Shown: piece by piece, positions 11,424-25,296 of the stretch
Numbering within the stretch: position 1 is the first letter of the stretch
How the letters are laid out: each line of letters begins with the position of its first letter
NCBI GenBank assembly: GCA_026874595.1
Contig: CM049312.1
Coordinates: forward strand, 27,585,956-27,649,955
Length of the DNA stretch: 64,000 nt
Reading direction: 5' to 3'
Source of the DNA: Sipunculus nudus
Taxonomy: Eukaryota; Annelida; Sipuncula; Golfingiida; Sipunculidae
Made by a program: the position numbers and the translations under genes
The notes under the pieces: generated by a model
What the model was told of the DNA's origin: nothing
The model's database searches: none
What the model saw: the letters and a program-made list of their open reading frames with translations, nothing else

Positions 11424-11761
11424 CTACTTCACTGATGTTTTAGTCATATTGGGTGTAAAGATATTATTTAGTGTGGGTGAAGAAGTGTTGAAGATAATAC
11501 TTTGCTACAAAAATAGAATAACATGATAAAACAATAAAAGTATAAAATTATAGGATAAAATAATGTAAAAGATCACTTATGACTGCTATATTTATAGGAA
11601 TATTCTTTTCTTACCGTTACAAAGCCGTTTCTTTAAAGAAAGACCGTATAGATTTACCTCATTGCAAGTATCAAGTTCAGTTTAATATATAGTCAGAATG
11701 AAGGATAACATATGAAAAGTATGCTGTGCCGCTATCCCAGTTTTATGTCTGGATATTGTAA

Positions 11762-11884
11762 CTAGACTTCCTTGCCTTCTGGATATAGAGTGATGTCCGG
11801 TTGTCCATCTAACAGGTCCTGATCCAGAACACACTCACACGTCATGATCCATATTGTTCCGGATGCTTCATTCTCCACAGTGAT
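11762..11884 (-). CDS. PLAT gene exon 4 (last coding exon)
   Basis: Begins in phase 0 after the acceptor TTATATTTAAATAG and ends at TAG (11764-11762). It encodes the last 40 residues: the strand ITVENEASG, a Cys pair region and the closing [10 protein letters not shown] motif. The codon-for-codon fit to the PLAT C-terminal strand pair is why exon 3 is joined at GAG|GTGAAA, without a gap. Confidence 0.8.
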   Translation of the reverse strand: MTVENEASGTIWIMTCECVLDQDLLDGQPDITLYPEGKEV

Positions 11885-12038
11885 CTATTTAAATATAATT
11901 CAGGAATCTACGCTCTTATCATTGTCTTAGAAAGGGCATGAATCCAGAAACTTATCAACTGAATATTTCAGTTGTTCTTTTAGGTTTAAATAACTAAAAT
12001 AAATGACATACATGTCCAAAAGTACAAGGCCGCAAAAT

Positions 12039-12098
<60 letters not shown>

Positions 12099-12426
12099 AA
12101 ATATTTATTATTTAATCATGTAAACATGTAATCAAAAACGCCCTTTTCTATATGTCGTTTATGAAGCAGTTACAATCCAATCTTAAGAAACAATCCTTTG
12201 TTCAAAATAATCTTTAAGAAGAAAGAAAGATGATGAATATAAATAATAATTCGGAGATTTTTACTAGATATTTATTCGAGATATATATATATAGCGTTTT
12301 TGTTAGATCAGTCTCAAATGTGTGATAACTGCAAATATTTACGCCCCCCCCCCTTCTCCCGGTGCCTCCCTTGGATCAAAAGTGGAGCTGCCCCCCCCCC
12401 CCTCCCTTTGGTTCCGACTGCACGCG

Positions 12427-12493
<67 letters not shown>

Positions 12494-15400
12494 ACGAAAA
12501 AGTGTTATTCTTCTCCTAATCTTACTGTCAGTATCCTCCATTGAAATTAATTAAAATGCCATGAGCATCATCTTGAATACAATGTATGGAAACTGGACAA
12601 GCATATTTGTGTATGTAAGTATTAATTATGTAAGACTACATAAAAATGTATTGAACATGTAAGGCCACACCAAAAAGTATTGAATATGTAAGGCAAAAAC
12701 ACAAAGTATTGAAAATGTAAGGCCACACCAAATAGTACTGACTATGTAAGACAACATCAAATAGTATGGATTATGGAAGACCACATTAAGAAGTATTGAA
12801 CATGTCAGGCCACATTAAAAAAAGTATCGAATATGTAAGATAACATAAAAAAGTATTGAATATGTAAGACCACATTAAAAATTATCGAATATGTAAGACC
12901 ACATGAACAAGTATTGAATATGTAAGACCACATCAAAACGTATTGAATATGGAAGACCACATATTTATCGAATATGTAAGGCCACATATAAAAGTATTGA
13001 ATATGTAAGACCACACCAAAAAGTATTGAATAGGTAAGACCACATCAAAAAGTATTGAATATTTAAGGCCACATTAAAAAGTTTTGTTCTCCGGACTCTG
13101 GGACCAACATATGTTTTCTTTACCGGCAAGACTCAATACGTGGAGTTTTGCAAACTTGCCAAGAAAATACAAAAAAAATGCTTTAAATCATGAAATAGCG
13201 CATATGATCAACACAATTGTTACTCTATATCCCACGCCTATTAAAGTTATTTTAGGGAATTTGTTCCATACGACAACATTACAATATACCTGGTGTTCAT
13301 TTGCAAAAAAAAAAAAATAGGATCCTCGAAAAATTGGAGTTGGGAATCTGTAGAACAATATTCTTTTGTGTGGCCTAAAAGTTACTGAATCATATATTTG
13401 CAGAAGTTTCACCTCTTCTATGCCAACATGGTCTGAGGAATCCGTTTTCACGTGCACCTTCTGAAGGTCACCTATGTTTTTATAGTCGACAAGGGTGGAG
13501 TTGATGGTTCTGAAACATGAACAAAGTTTACATTCGTAGAGTTGACAAGGGTGAAGTTCATCAATATGTAAAACAAGCAAAGTTCAAGCAAAATTATCCG
13601 TGTAGCGTTATGGTCTCAAAGAATATATATATATATATATATATTTATAAACTTTATTTATTTACATGGATTGTACAACTAGTTATTATAACTAATACGA
13701 GGCACTCTCCATGGCGCGGATGTTGGCGCTCGGTAGTCGGTAAGGGTGGAGGAAACCGGAGGACCCGGAGAAAACCACAGACCTTGGATGGGCAACTACA
13801 ACCCACTCTCATAGCCACACCGGGGATCGAACCCGGGTCGTCAGCGATGAAAGCCAAGCGTTTTACCGCTCAGCTGTCCAGGCCCCTCAAAGAATATATA
13901 GAATAGGGTGGGAGATTTCCATCAACAATATTTGGATAGTGGGAAATCAACGTTCCTCACGCAATGGTTATACGCTACACTCGTCCCAGATCTCATCTAG
14001 AGTGGCCGCTGCTTTGTAAAACAAGCAGCGGTTACACGAGAGGAGAACTAACACGACTGCAGTGTATAACCGGTGCGTGAGGAGCTCATGGGAAATCGTG
14101 TATGAACCGTTCCACTTTTGAAATCAAAGATGTAAATAGATTTAAGTAACAGATAAAGTTTAACTCTCATCATAACAAATGACTTAATGGCCAGATTATC
14201 TAAATCCGCGTAGAGACAGATAAATGGTCATTAATATTAATAGAGAAAAAAAAACAATTGAATAGATGGAGTTAAAACTGTGTTTTCTATGGAAAATATA
14301 ATTATTTTGATAATTTTTGTACCGTATCCTATCTCTTGAGAACAACCTAGTCCGACTGTTTTTTTTTTGTTTTTTTATCGCCGTGCCTTGCAATGTATCT
14401 CATGCAAACGTGAAATAAAAATAAGCAAACAATAATTTTGAATATTTCATGAGCATTTATATTTCAGGGGAGAATTTTATATAATTATATATGGTACTGA
14501 CGTGTTTTGGGCCACCTGTTGGATGGAGATAATCCGTTCATTTCCGGTTCCGGCTGTACCCTGGAGCGTGAGAGTCAGGTTCAGACCTGTTTCTGAGCCA
14601 AGGCCATCAGCGTCACCGAGAGTTATAGTCACCAGGTACTGCTGTGTGGCTGCAGGAGATTCAATATTCAAAGTACAAATTGTGGAACAACTGAATGTGA
14701 GCCAAGGCATCTACTTTTCTGATGACCAAACAAAGTGCTGAGATTACAAGAGGATAAAACATTCTGGGTTAAAAAAAAGCGCATACAAAGTCATTATAAG
14801 CACAGTTTATATTTATAGAATATTAAGTCTGGAACAACCTACCTGATAAAACCGTATGTGCAAACTCAATAAATGCATTTAAAACATATTAGCCAGGGGT
14901 TTTTTAAGCAGCAATACTGCATATATATGGAAATAAATAAAATAAAATAAGTGAAATAAGTGGAAAAAACACCGTACCTAAATTTCCATGGGTCCAAAGC
15001 AATAAGTATGATACAAAACCTAATATTGGGAGAGAAATATATACCAAAAGCCTAAATGCTATCATGCCTGAAGCCGTGTCATACTAACAGTATGAGACAG
15101 TACATGTTGTCAATATATCCCGATGAAACATCAGCTTTGCGGAGTGTGGCGTCAATTTATCTTCAAGAGTGAGGCGACGACTCGCAGGCGTGAGCGCGCA
15201 ATCAAAGTTGAGACAATTTTATTATGACTATGATAATATATATATATATATATATATATTGTCACCCCTAACTTAACATGAAAACTTTACAACGGATATA
15301 TCCTATAAAACAATAGGATGGGTTAACGCTCGCCACTTGATTTCATTAATCAAGAAATTAGATCCCGGTCATTACAGGTGACATTTCCAGGTTCTTTTAA

Positions 15401-18400
15401 GGACGTGTATAAAAATACCAGACAATCATACACCCAGATCAATAGAAACTATGAGACATCAGGTTAAATTCACAAATATAATTCAAGACAATACTTACAA
15501 AGACGTAGATGTAAGTGTGTGTGCGTTGATGTGTCAATGCGACAGTCCTTCACATTAAAAATACAGGATATTTACCGAGTCCGTGGTTTGTATAAAAAAA
15601 CCATAAAGTCCAGTTCCTTCAGAGATCTCTGGTTACTGTTTAGTGTAGAATCTAGCGTATGGTTAGTACCATATAGATCTAGTCTTTCTGAGTTTAGCGA
15701 TCTTCAACTGATCTTGCTTGTCTTTGTTTACGTATAGCTTAGAGTCCTTGACCTTGCTCGTGTAGCAATGGTTTCTCGGCTTACGGCGGTTATGTATCTA
15801 GGTCAAGCTGAACTAGGCCGGCAGGTGACGAGCGCGCTCTCTCTATATCGCCAATACGAAGCTCTTTCGGCAGCACGGCTGAGTTCTTATGAGCTGGGTC
15901 CTTGCTTCATGTAGAAGCTTGCTTCTATGCCGTTCCTGGCGTTTCAATGTTCCTACTCCCGTTCGTGCGTGCTGCCACCTCAAGCTTCAAGACCCAACTG
16001 AAGGCAGCTTCCAGCGTCTCTCCCTGAACTCTGACGTCACAATCGTCGTCACAATACGGCGATCCGGTTCTCTGATTGGCTTATTTCTCAAGTGTCCCAT
16101 ATAAGGATATATGTGACCTAGTTTGACTGTTAGCGTCACCATGGCGACCCACACACGATGCGTGACACGGATAAATCAGCCGATAGCCGATGGGATTTCA
16201 TACAAGAATACACAATATATATATATACAATCAAGACCTGTCAACGCTTTAGGATGACGCTTCACGTCAATATCAATAGAGAACAGACTTCGTTAAACTA
16301 TGATACAAAACACCGTACATATTGTCACCTATTGTCTGGTGACATCACCCCCTCCTTTTAAAGAAAATACACGGTATTTTCTCGATACATCGTATCGTTC
16401 TATCTCACAGGGTCCAGCTAAACATATTTACATATAGAAATACATAAAAGTCATGTAACAAGTTGTCATTAGTACATGCCCACGGTCTATGACACAGGGC
16501 AAAATCCTGTACATGTTTAGACTCACCTGGCTAGACATTAAGCTCATTACATCCTAACACTCAGGCAGTCTGCTAAGAAAATCAGGTCCATGGTTTAGTT
16601 TACCTGACACTGCTTCAATATCAAATCTAAACTCTTGTAGAACCAGTGCCCATCTCATTACTCTCTTATTAGCACATTCTGATTTGCTAATACACTTTAA
16701 TGGTTTGTGGTCGGTCTGAATGGTGAACGGTCTACAAGCCGGGTACATCTCAAATTTCTGTACAGACCATACAATTGCTAATGACTCTTTCTCGATGGTG
16801 GAGTAATTTCTCTCCCTGGGCAATAGTTTACGACTGGCATAAGCTACTGGGTGCATGATCCCCTCGTGTCTTTGCATCAGGATACAGCCAATACCCACAT
16901 CAGATGCATCACATTTCAAATAAAATCGTTTACTGAAATCAGGTAGCTTCAGTATGGGAGGGTCTGACAGTTTAGCCTTTAGAGAACAGTACGCGTTCTC
17001 GTGTACGGGTTTCCAGTCTAGTTTGTTAGGTTGACCTTTACGCATTAGATCAGTCAAGGGCACCGCTATTTCCGCATAGTTTGGCACGAATTTTCGATAG
17101 TACCCTGTAAGACCTAGGAATGCTCGCAAAGCCTTCTTTGTCTTAGGTCTATCAGTGCTCTGTTTCCCCGTCTACACCGTCAGGATCATGTATAGAATCA
17201 GGTGCGCCCTTGGCTACCGCTGCCAGAATATGCTGGGGCTCGTTTCTAGCATGGTACCGTTTCAGCATATTCACGTGGAAGGTTTTAACCTTATCGCCAA
17301 TCTTAATCCGATAGTCTAAGTCCCCAACCCTGTTTACAATAGTATAGGGGCCTTTCCACTGTACCATTAATTTGTTCCGCTCCGTCGGGAGTAACAACAA
17401 AACTTCGTCTCCGGCCTCAAACCTGCGCGTGCATTTACCTCTATCATATAACAGTTTGTGTCTGTTCGCTGATTTGTTCAACGCCTCTCTAGCTAACGCG
17501 CATGTGTCGCTTAGTTTGTCTTGTAGGTCCAGGACGTATTGGTACGTGGTTTTAGTCTCGACGCTAGTATCTCGCTTGGTCCACAGATCCCTTAGAATCC
17601 GCATCGGTCCTCTAACGATCCTACCATAGAGCAACTCAAAGGGTGAGAACCCTGTGCTCTCATGTGGCGCTTCTCGGTACGCAAAAAGCACGGCGCTGAG
17701 GTACCGATCCCAATCTCGCGGTCTTTCCTCGCACATCCGTTTCAACATTAACTTTAACGTTCCATTGAATCTCTCCACCATTCCGTTGCACATAGGATGG
17801 TAAGGAGTAGTGGTGAGCTGTCTTACAGACAAAACACGGCTAACTTCTCGCATGAGGTCTGATGTAAATTGTGTTCCCATGTCAGTAAGCACCTCTGACG
17901 GCACTCCTAACCGCGCATAAATATCAACTAGCGCATCAGCCACAGAGACTGTATCTATGTTCTTTAAAGCAACAGCCTCCGGATATCTAGTGGCATAATC
18001 CATAACGGTCAGAATATACCTGTGACCTCTCTCGGACGCTGGATGGATCGGCCCAACCAGATCCATCGAAATTCTACGCCAGGGCTCATCAATTAATGGC
18101 ATCTGGCCTAACGTAGCTCCAGGCACCTTGCCTTTCGGTATGGTTTTCTGGCAAATGGGACAGGACTTGCAAAACTCAGCAATGTCATTATACATCCCTT
18201 TCCAGAAAAACTGAGTTCTCACGCGGTCGTGCGTTTTGTCTATGCCCTGATGGCCCGCCATAACCGCTTCGTGGCCCATCCTCATTACGTCGTACCGTAA
18301 CGTCTGAGGTACCACCACTCGAGATCCATCTTGATCTCCCCGTTTATCACTCACAACCCGAACTAAATATCCGTCCTCAATTCTAAATGGACTATCATTT

Positions 18401-21400
18401 CTAGCCTCTCTAGCTAGCCTCCAATACGGCGCTAAAGACCCATCCTCCTCCTGCGCCTTCAAAAATTCGGCCGGGCTCACATCGGCAACTGGGCTTGCAA
18501 CATTCAAGCTACGCGTCGGTATCTGTTTCTCTCGTGCAGCGCTCCGTGTCTCCACCGCGGACGACACCTCCTTTTGTGACTCTACACCGTCACACACTAT
18601 GCCTGAGGACCGCTCAGACTTCCACGTCGGGTCCGGATCATACGGACCACGCGCTCCCGCTACATTACCTAGCGCTAAATCACATACAGCATCCCCGACC
18701 ACCATTGCCTCGATAGTACCGACAAAGTACGCACAGTCCACATTAATCCTAGCCGTAGGAAATTGTCTTACAGACCCGTCGAACAACCTACACTCGACCT
18801 GGTGTCCGGTGAACTGATTCGGCTCCACGTACGACTCACGTATTCCTGCCGAGGAACATCCCGAATCCCGCAGCACCCTCGCTGACTTACCATTCACCAG
18901 CCCTTCACACACAGGTAACGAGATTCCGCCTTCTGTCTGGGCAGCAAATCCTAACGACTGACTCGGACTCTCTACTTCCGGTTTCACCGCACCGACTGTC
19001 TCCGTTTCCGCCTCGACTACTGCCATTAACATAGTCTCCGGTTTCTGTTTTGGGTTATACGGGGGGCTAAAATTAGTCCTATACCTCTGCTGATCGCCAG
19101 CAGCACGCCCTACTTGAGGGGAAGACCTAGGCCTCGACCGGGCACTAGTCTTACATTCCCGCGCCTTATGTCCCAGTTCATTACATAAATAACATCTGAT
19201 GCCTCCTGATGGCTTAAATGTCTGACCGTCCGGACTGCGCTCAACCTCTCGCTTCTCTCTAGGCTGAGATACCGGTTGCGCTGGACGCGGCACATTATTG
19301 CCATAACGAGGACCTGCTGTAAGGCTGTGTACACCGTGAGCCTCCGTATAACTCTCGGCTAAGTCTACCATACTATCAAAGTCACGACACCGTCTCTCTT
19401 TCAAAAACATAAAGAGATCCCTACTACAGCAGTTTACGAACTGCTCACACATCAACAGGTTAACTACCCCGTCGTAGTCACCTCCGACCCCTGCCATCCC
19501 TATCCAATGGTCTAGGTATCCACTCAGTCTCACCGCAAACTGACTCGGCGTTTCGCCTCGCTCAGGCCTACAAGTCCGAAACTTGTGTCGATAACCCTCT
19601 TCGGTCATTTGGTATCGCTTTAACAAGGCTATCTTTAACTTATCGTAATCCATGGCCTCACTAACCGATAACTGTGTGTAAGTCCCTAGCGCCTTACCCC
19701 GCATTAACGGACTCAGGTGTAACGCCCAATTCTCCCTATCATAGCCTTGACATACAGCTAATCGTTCAAATCGCTCAAGAAACGCATCTAGCTGATCGTG
19801 AGCCTCATCAAAAGGTGGAAGCTGGATTTTCGGGAATACATCCCTACTTCTCTCTTCTTAAACCCCAGAGTCAGACTTTAACCTTAGAACCTCTATTTCG
19901 TGGGCTCTAGCCTCTCGCTCGCGCTCTAATTCCCGCTGTTCCTTCTCTATTTCACGTTGCCTAGCTCTTTCCTCACGTTCTTCATCCGCACGCCGTCTAG
20001 CCTCAACATAATCTTGTAAAGCCTGGTCCTTAAGCCCCAAGGCCTGTCCGCATCTAACAAGTGACTCTAACGTTTCCATGGTAACGCTCTAACCTAGTAA
20101 GATTCCAGTATCTAGTAATATCCGCTCTTAAAAATCCGTAAATACGTACTGTTAAAGCCAACCTAACGAACCGGCGGTATCCGTACAATAACACTACGGT
20201 AGCTCTACGCATCAAAATTCTACTTATACGGACGGACGGACGGAAGGTCGGACGAAGGGTCAGACGGATGGACGGATGGATATCAAGATATCAATAAACA
20301 CCATGCACCTATGATTACCATGCCAATCGGGAGGGGTAAACTTACCTGTCAAGAGACCCTACCACGTGACCAATCACAAACTAGTGTAGAAAAAATTATA
20401 CCAGGGCGTATCTAACAACATCAAAAATTTTCACTCTAATCTGGGTTTATATCAACCCAATAATGATGTCCAGGTATCACTGAACTAGCATTTCTCACAA
20501 AACATGCATGTGTTCTAGCCAAATCTACAAGGTATATGCCGATCTTGAAACAATGTTGTGCTTCAGGTAATATTCTCACTGAATAAATATTAACTCCTAA
20601 CAGTGGGGAAATTTCATTGTGCAAGTATACACTACAACATCAGTTTGGTGTCATTTCCAATTATTAATTCAGATCAACTCTAGTTTGAGTATATGAATGT
20701 CTGGTTTCAGTACTGTTTTCTCAGTTCAAAACTTCTGAAACTTACTGTAATTAGCCAGTTTTTTTAAGGCTAATTATATCCTGGCACGCTCGCCATACAA
20801 TGTCACCCCTAACTTAACATGAAAACTTTACAACGGATATATCCTATAAAACAATAGGATGGGTTAACGCTCGCCACTTGATTTCATTAATCAAGAAATT
20901 AGATCCCGGTCATTACAGGTGACATTTCCAGGTTCTTTTAAGGACGTGTATAAAAATACCAGACAATCATACACCCAGATCAATAGAAACTATGAGACAT
21001 CAGGTTAAATTCACAAATATAATTCAAGACAATACTTACAAAGACGTAGATGTAAGTGTGTGTGCGTTGATGTGTCAATGCGACAGTCCTTCACATTAAA
21101 AATACAGGATATTTACCGAGTCCGTGGTTTGTATAAAAAAACCATAAAGTCCAGTTCCTTCAGAGATCTCTGGTTACTGTTTAGTGTAGAATCTAGCGTA
21201 TGGTTAGTACCATATAGATCTAGTCTTTCTGAGTTTAGCGATCTTCAACTGATCTTGCTTGTCTTTGTTTACGTATAGCTTAGAGTCCTTGACCTTGCTC
21301 GTGTAGCAATGGTTTCTCGGCTTACGGCGGTTATGTATCTAGGTCAAGCTGAACTAGGCCGGCAGGTGACGAGCGCGCTCTCTCTATATCGCCAATACGA

Positions 21401-21883
21401 AGCTCTTTCGGCAGCACGGCTGAGTTCTTATGAGCTGGGTCCTTGCTTCATGTAGAAGCTTGCTTCTATGCCGTTCCTGGCGTTTCAATGTTCCTACTCC
21501 CTTTCGTGCGTGCTGCCACCTCAAGCTTCAAGACCCAACTGAAGGCAGCTTCCAGCGTCTCTCCCTGAACTCTGACGTCACAATCGTCGTCACAATACGG
21601 CGATCCGGTTCTCTGATTGGCTTATTTCTCAAGTGTCCCATATAAGGATATATGTGACCTAGTTTGACTGTTAGCGTCACCATGGCGACCCACACACGAT
21701 GCGTGACACGGATAAATCAGCTGATAGCCGATGGGATTTCATACAAGAATACACAATATATATATATATACAATCAAGACCTGTCAACGCTTTAGGATGA
21801 CGCTTCACGTCAATATCAATAGAGAACAGACTTCGTTAAACTATGATACAAAACACCGTACATATTGTCACCTATTGTCTGGT

Positions 21884-21917
<34 letters not shown>

Positions 21918-21982
21918 ATAAAATATAGATAACTATAGAATGCGTACATTCTATTGCTCAAACCACAGAACGTATATACATG

Positions 21983-22035
<53 letters not shown>

Positions 22036-22532
22036 TGGTCAAACCATTGAATGTATACATTCTATGGAAAATCTATAGAATGAATACATTCTATGGTCCA
22101 GATAATGGATGGAATATGTATAATTCAACTGTACTTACCCGGATATAGATGCTTTTGTTGAGAAAAAAAATAGTTACAGTTTGACGATTGGAGATCAATT
22201 AACAACATGTGTCAAAGTCTTGTATGTAGTAACAAACATCTTTTTATTTTAGATTAGTCACATATTTACAGCCTGTGGTTAGTGTAAAACAATATTTCAG
22301 CTTTAGGAACCAGATCGTGTATTTAGGAGTCTCCTTTCTATTATCTATGATTCATTGATCGAATGTACACCTATGGCTTAACTCATGGAATGTACACATT
22401 CTATGGTTTGGCCAAGGAACGTATACATTCTATGATAAGACCATTGCATTTACACATTCTATAGTAAGCTCAAATCTATACGACATATATAATTATAAAA
22501 ATATATATATAATTATATATATATATATAATG

Positions 22533-22563
<31 letters not shown>

Positions 22564-23562
22564 GTCTAGGGGTTAAATTTCAAATATATTATAATGAATG
22601 CAAGGTTTAACAAAAATAAGGTATTATGTTTGCAATATAGGTTAATTCTGAACCAAGTTTATTTCAAATTATTCATATTCATAGTGAACTCAGAAATGAA
22701 AATTCAAATTATTGTTATATTTCATTATTATATATGGATTTTATTCTCTGATAAGGTAGGGGCTAATTACATTGACCACCCCCACCCCCCCTCCTTGCTA
22801 AAAAGTGTGGCGGGATATTTACCCCCACACCCCCATTATTGACGTCCGTTGCGGGATCAGTCACCAAGGTTCAGAGAAATCTGGTAACATCGGAAAAAAT
22901 CAGGAAGTAAGATAAGAGGTTTTCTCGTGAGGTTTTTGAAGATGCTAAACGATTTCCTGATGTTCTGGGGATGTTTTACGTCACAGAGGTAACATCGGGA
23001 CGACATCACATCAGGGTATATCTATCTAACTTTGGCGAAGTGTGTACAAGCCAAACGACCAACAACCATGCTGTTCGACAGATATTATATTACTTTCGAC
23101 TAAGATTTTGTTTACAATTGTTTATATGACAATCTGATCATGTCAAAAAGGCCGTTACTTTAAATAGGAGGCCATAGGGTGGTTATTATCTAAGTGTCAG
23201 TACAGACCAACGCTCACACACATTTCACTTTCTCCAATTAATCATAATTGCATTTATCATTGGATGTTTTGTATAATATTCTGAGCATTTTATCAAATAT
23301 AAAAGTAATCATATCCTTATTTATTCAGAACTGTTAATCACCAAACTGATTTCGGTCCACGTAAAAGATATATGAATGTACACAGAAATGGTTTGGTATG
23401 TTTTAGTGGCCTGCTTACAAGCCTTTAACCTACATTTTATTAAATGACAGTCTTAGTTCTGAATTTCTAGCTGTCACTCAAACATAACTATAGAACTGAC
23501 TCCCTGAAGAACAAACATTTACAAACGCATTCTGCAAAGCCCATGCCGCCGTCCCACAGTTG

Positions 23563-23636
<74 letters not shown>

Positions 23637-25260
23637 TGTCTGTGCGTATCATTTGAAAATTGAGTTACCTGATATTTCCTATTTTAATGAATAATCAATA
23701 TACCGTTTATAGTATCTACTTAAATGCTACCATGTTTTGTAGGAAAATCATCGTGCATGACAGGTTTGACTTAATTAATTTTATGTATTTAAGTACGCTG
23801 TAACTGATTGAAATCCTTAGCTAAGTTTTACCTAAATTTTATTATATTACGATTATATTTCATCAAGTGTACAAGATGCCAAATTAAAAAAAAATCCCAA
23901 ATCGTTATAAATTTTAAAACACTTTTATAAAAGCCTAGTATTACTTGGTGAAACATTGAAGAGTTTATTCAATCCAGGCCTCTTGCAGCCCACAGTGTAC
24001 TACCAGATGGACAGGTCCAATTCAGACTGTTTTGATATCTATCATCCTCGTTGGACGGGTCTCAGTTGGTCGGATCTCACTTTGACACATGATCCAGCCC
24101 AGTACTGAGCTGGCTGTTACAGTCACACAGCCATTCCTTTACCAATATCATTTCCGGGTTTTTTTTAAGATTTTACAATGCTGGTGACTATGTCATCATA
24201 CAGAAAATCGATTCCCAGCACGTGCTCTTATAATGCATATCCTCAGCACTTTTATGGGTTTGTGCGTGACTCTGGCTTTTAACTTCCCCCCACTTACAAA
24301 GCCCTCTCGTCATGAACCCCCTCCCCCCCCCCCCCCCCCCCCAATAAAAAAAAACAGGTCACGTGACACAGATGCGAAGGTCTTTAACAAGCCGATGAAG
24401 ACAACGTAGTGTTGCGGAAATGTCTTGATTACAAATCGTCAAAGCCTGAAATGTGAGAATCTTTTTTTTTATTCTTTTGAATATGACAGAATAAAGAAAC
24501 AACTTCAATTCAACAATCCGCACGTTTAAAGGAACTCCCATTTTTACCCACCCTTTTATGCTTACTAAAAATACATATTCCATTTAAACTCAGAAAAAAT
24601 GTTTTGGATACTAAAAGGAAAACTGCATGTGGTCGATTAAAGTTAATCTTCAAACGAGGATTAGAACTAAATATTGGCACTGACGTGTTTCAGCTCAACA
24701 TGTGCGGCATGCAAAGACTTCTAGAATATTAATTGAAAGTCTAGCTATGCTAATTTTTCCTCGACCCTTTGTTAATGCAAGGATTTATTCCATAGGTTTT
24801 TAAATGTAGTTAACATGAATAAATGACAGGCCCTCTCCTTATATGCTTTATGCCTACCTGCTGGAAATTGAATACAAGCACGACATGTAAATGTATATTG
24901 ATTAGTATATAACAGTGATGGGCAAACAGACTGGCAAATTGACAGTATATATTAAATAATATAATACAAATAAAGTTAGTTGTGTTTATATCCCCCTGAT
25001 CCGCTTTGTATGTAATTTCAAGGACAAACTGTTCATACTCTAAATATTTGCAAAACGATTATGAAAGAAAATTTTAGAAATTTGAAATGAAATTATTATG
25101 TTTATATAACATTTCATCACTGAAATTTTCATATGCAAGTTTCTTTTTATACACAGAAACATTTTGTAATAAAGAGGTCGATCTCTGGAACGTTATTTCT
25201 CAAATTGTCATTCTATAATGGAGAAAAATAGAGGTAAGGAATCATAAATCATATACATAT

Positions 25261-25296
<36 letters not shown>

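Larger units (their letters stand above)
15260..21887 (-). mobile_element. Young Ty3/gypsy-class LTR retrotransposon, PR-IN-RH order, RT core missing
   Basis: A complete-looking 6,628-bp element in minus orientation: 5' LTR 20801-21887, PBS 20779-20795, gag-protease-integrase frame 20079-17152, RT-thumb/RNase H frame 17171-16554, polypurine tract 16359-16345, 3' LTR 15260-16344. No env is seen. Ty3/gypsy elements normally have RT and RNase H before integrase. Integrase-first order is established for Gmr1-type gypsy elements and mimics Ty1/copia. The RT palm and fingers with the YxDD active site are absent from the 4.4-kb interior. LTR similarity shows a recent insertion. It lies in intron 1 of the PLAT gene in the same sense, so its poly(A) signal could affect that transcript. 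Confidence 0.93.

Noticed and set aside
15519-16104. Small plus-strand ORFs in the LTRs (also at 21060-21645)
   Set aside because: They occur identically in both LTRs, antisense to the element, and have no domain; most likely chance frames.
21938-22460. CRISPR-like repeat array
   Set aside because: Spacers are conserved, the region lies in animal DNA and no cas genes are present. It is a palindromic minisatellite.
23950-24110. Cys-rich short minus-strand exon with a GTGAGA donor
   Set aside because: No acceptor with a polypyrimidine tract and no phase fit to the PLAT exons.
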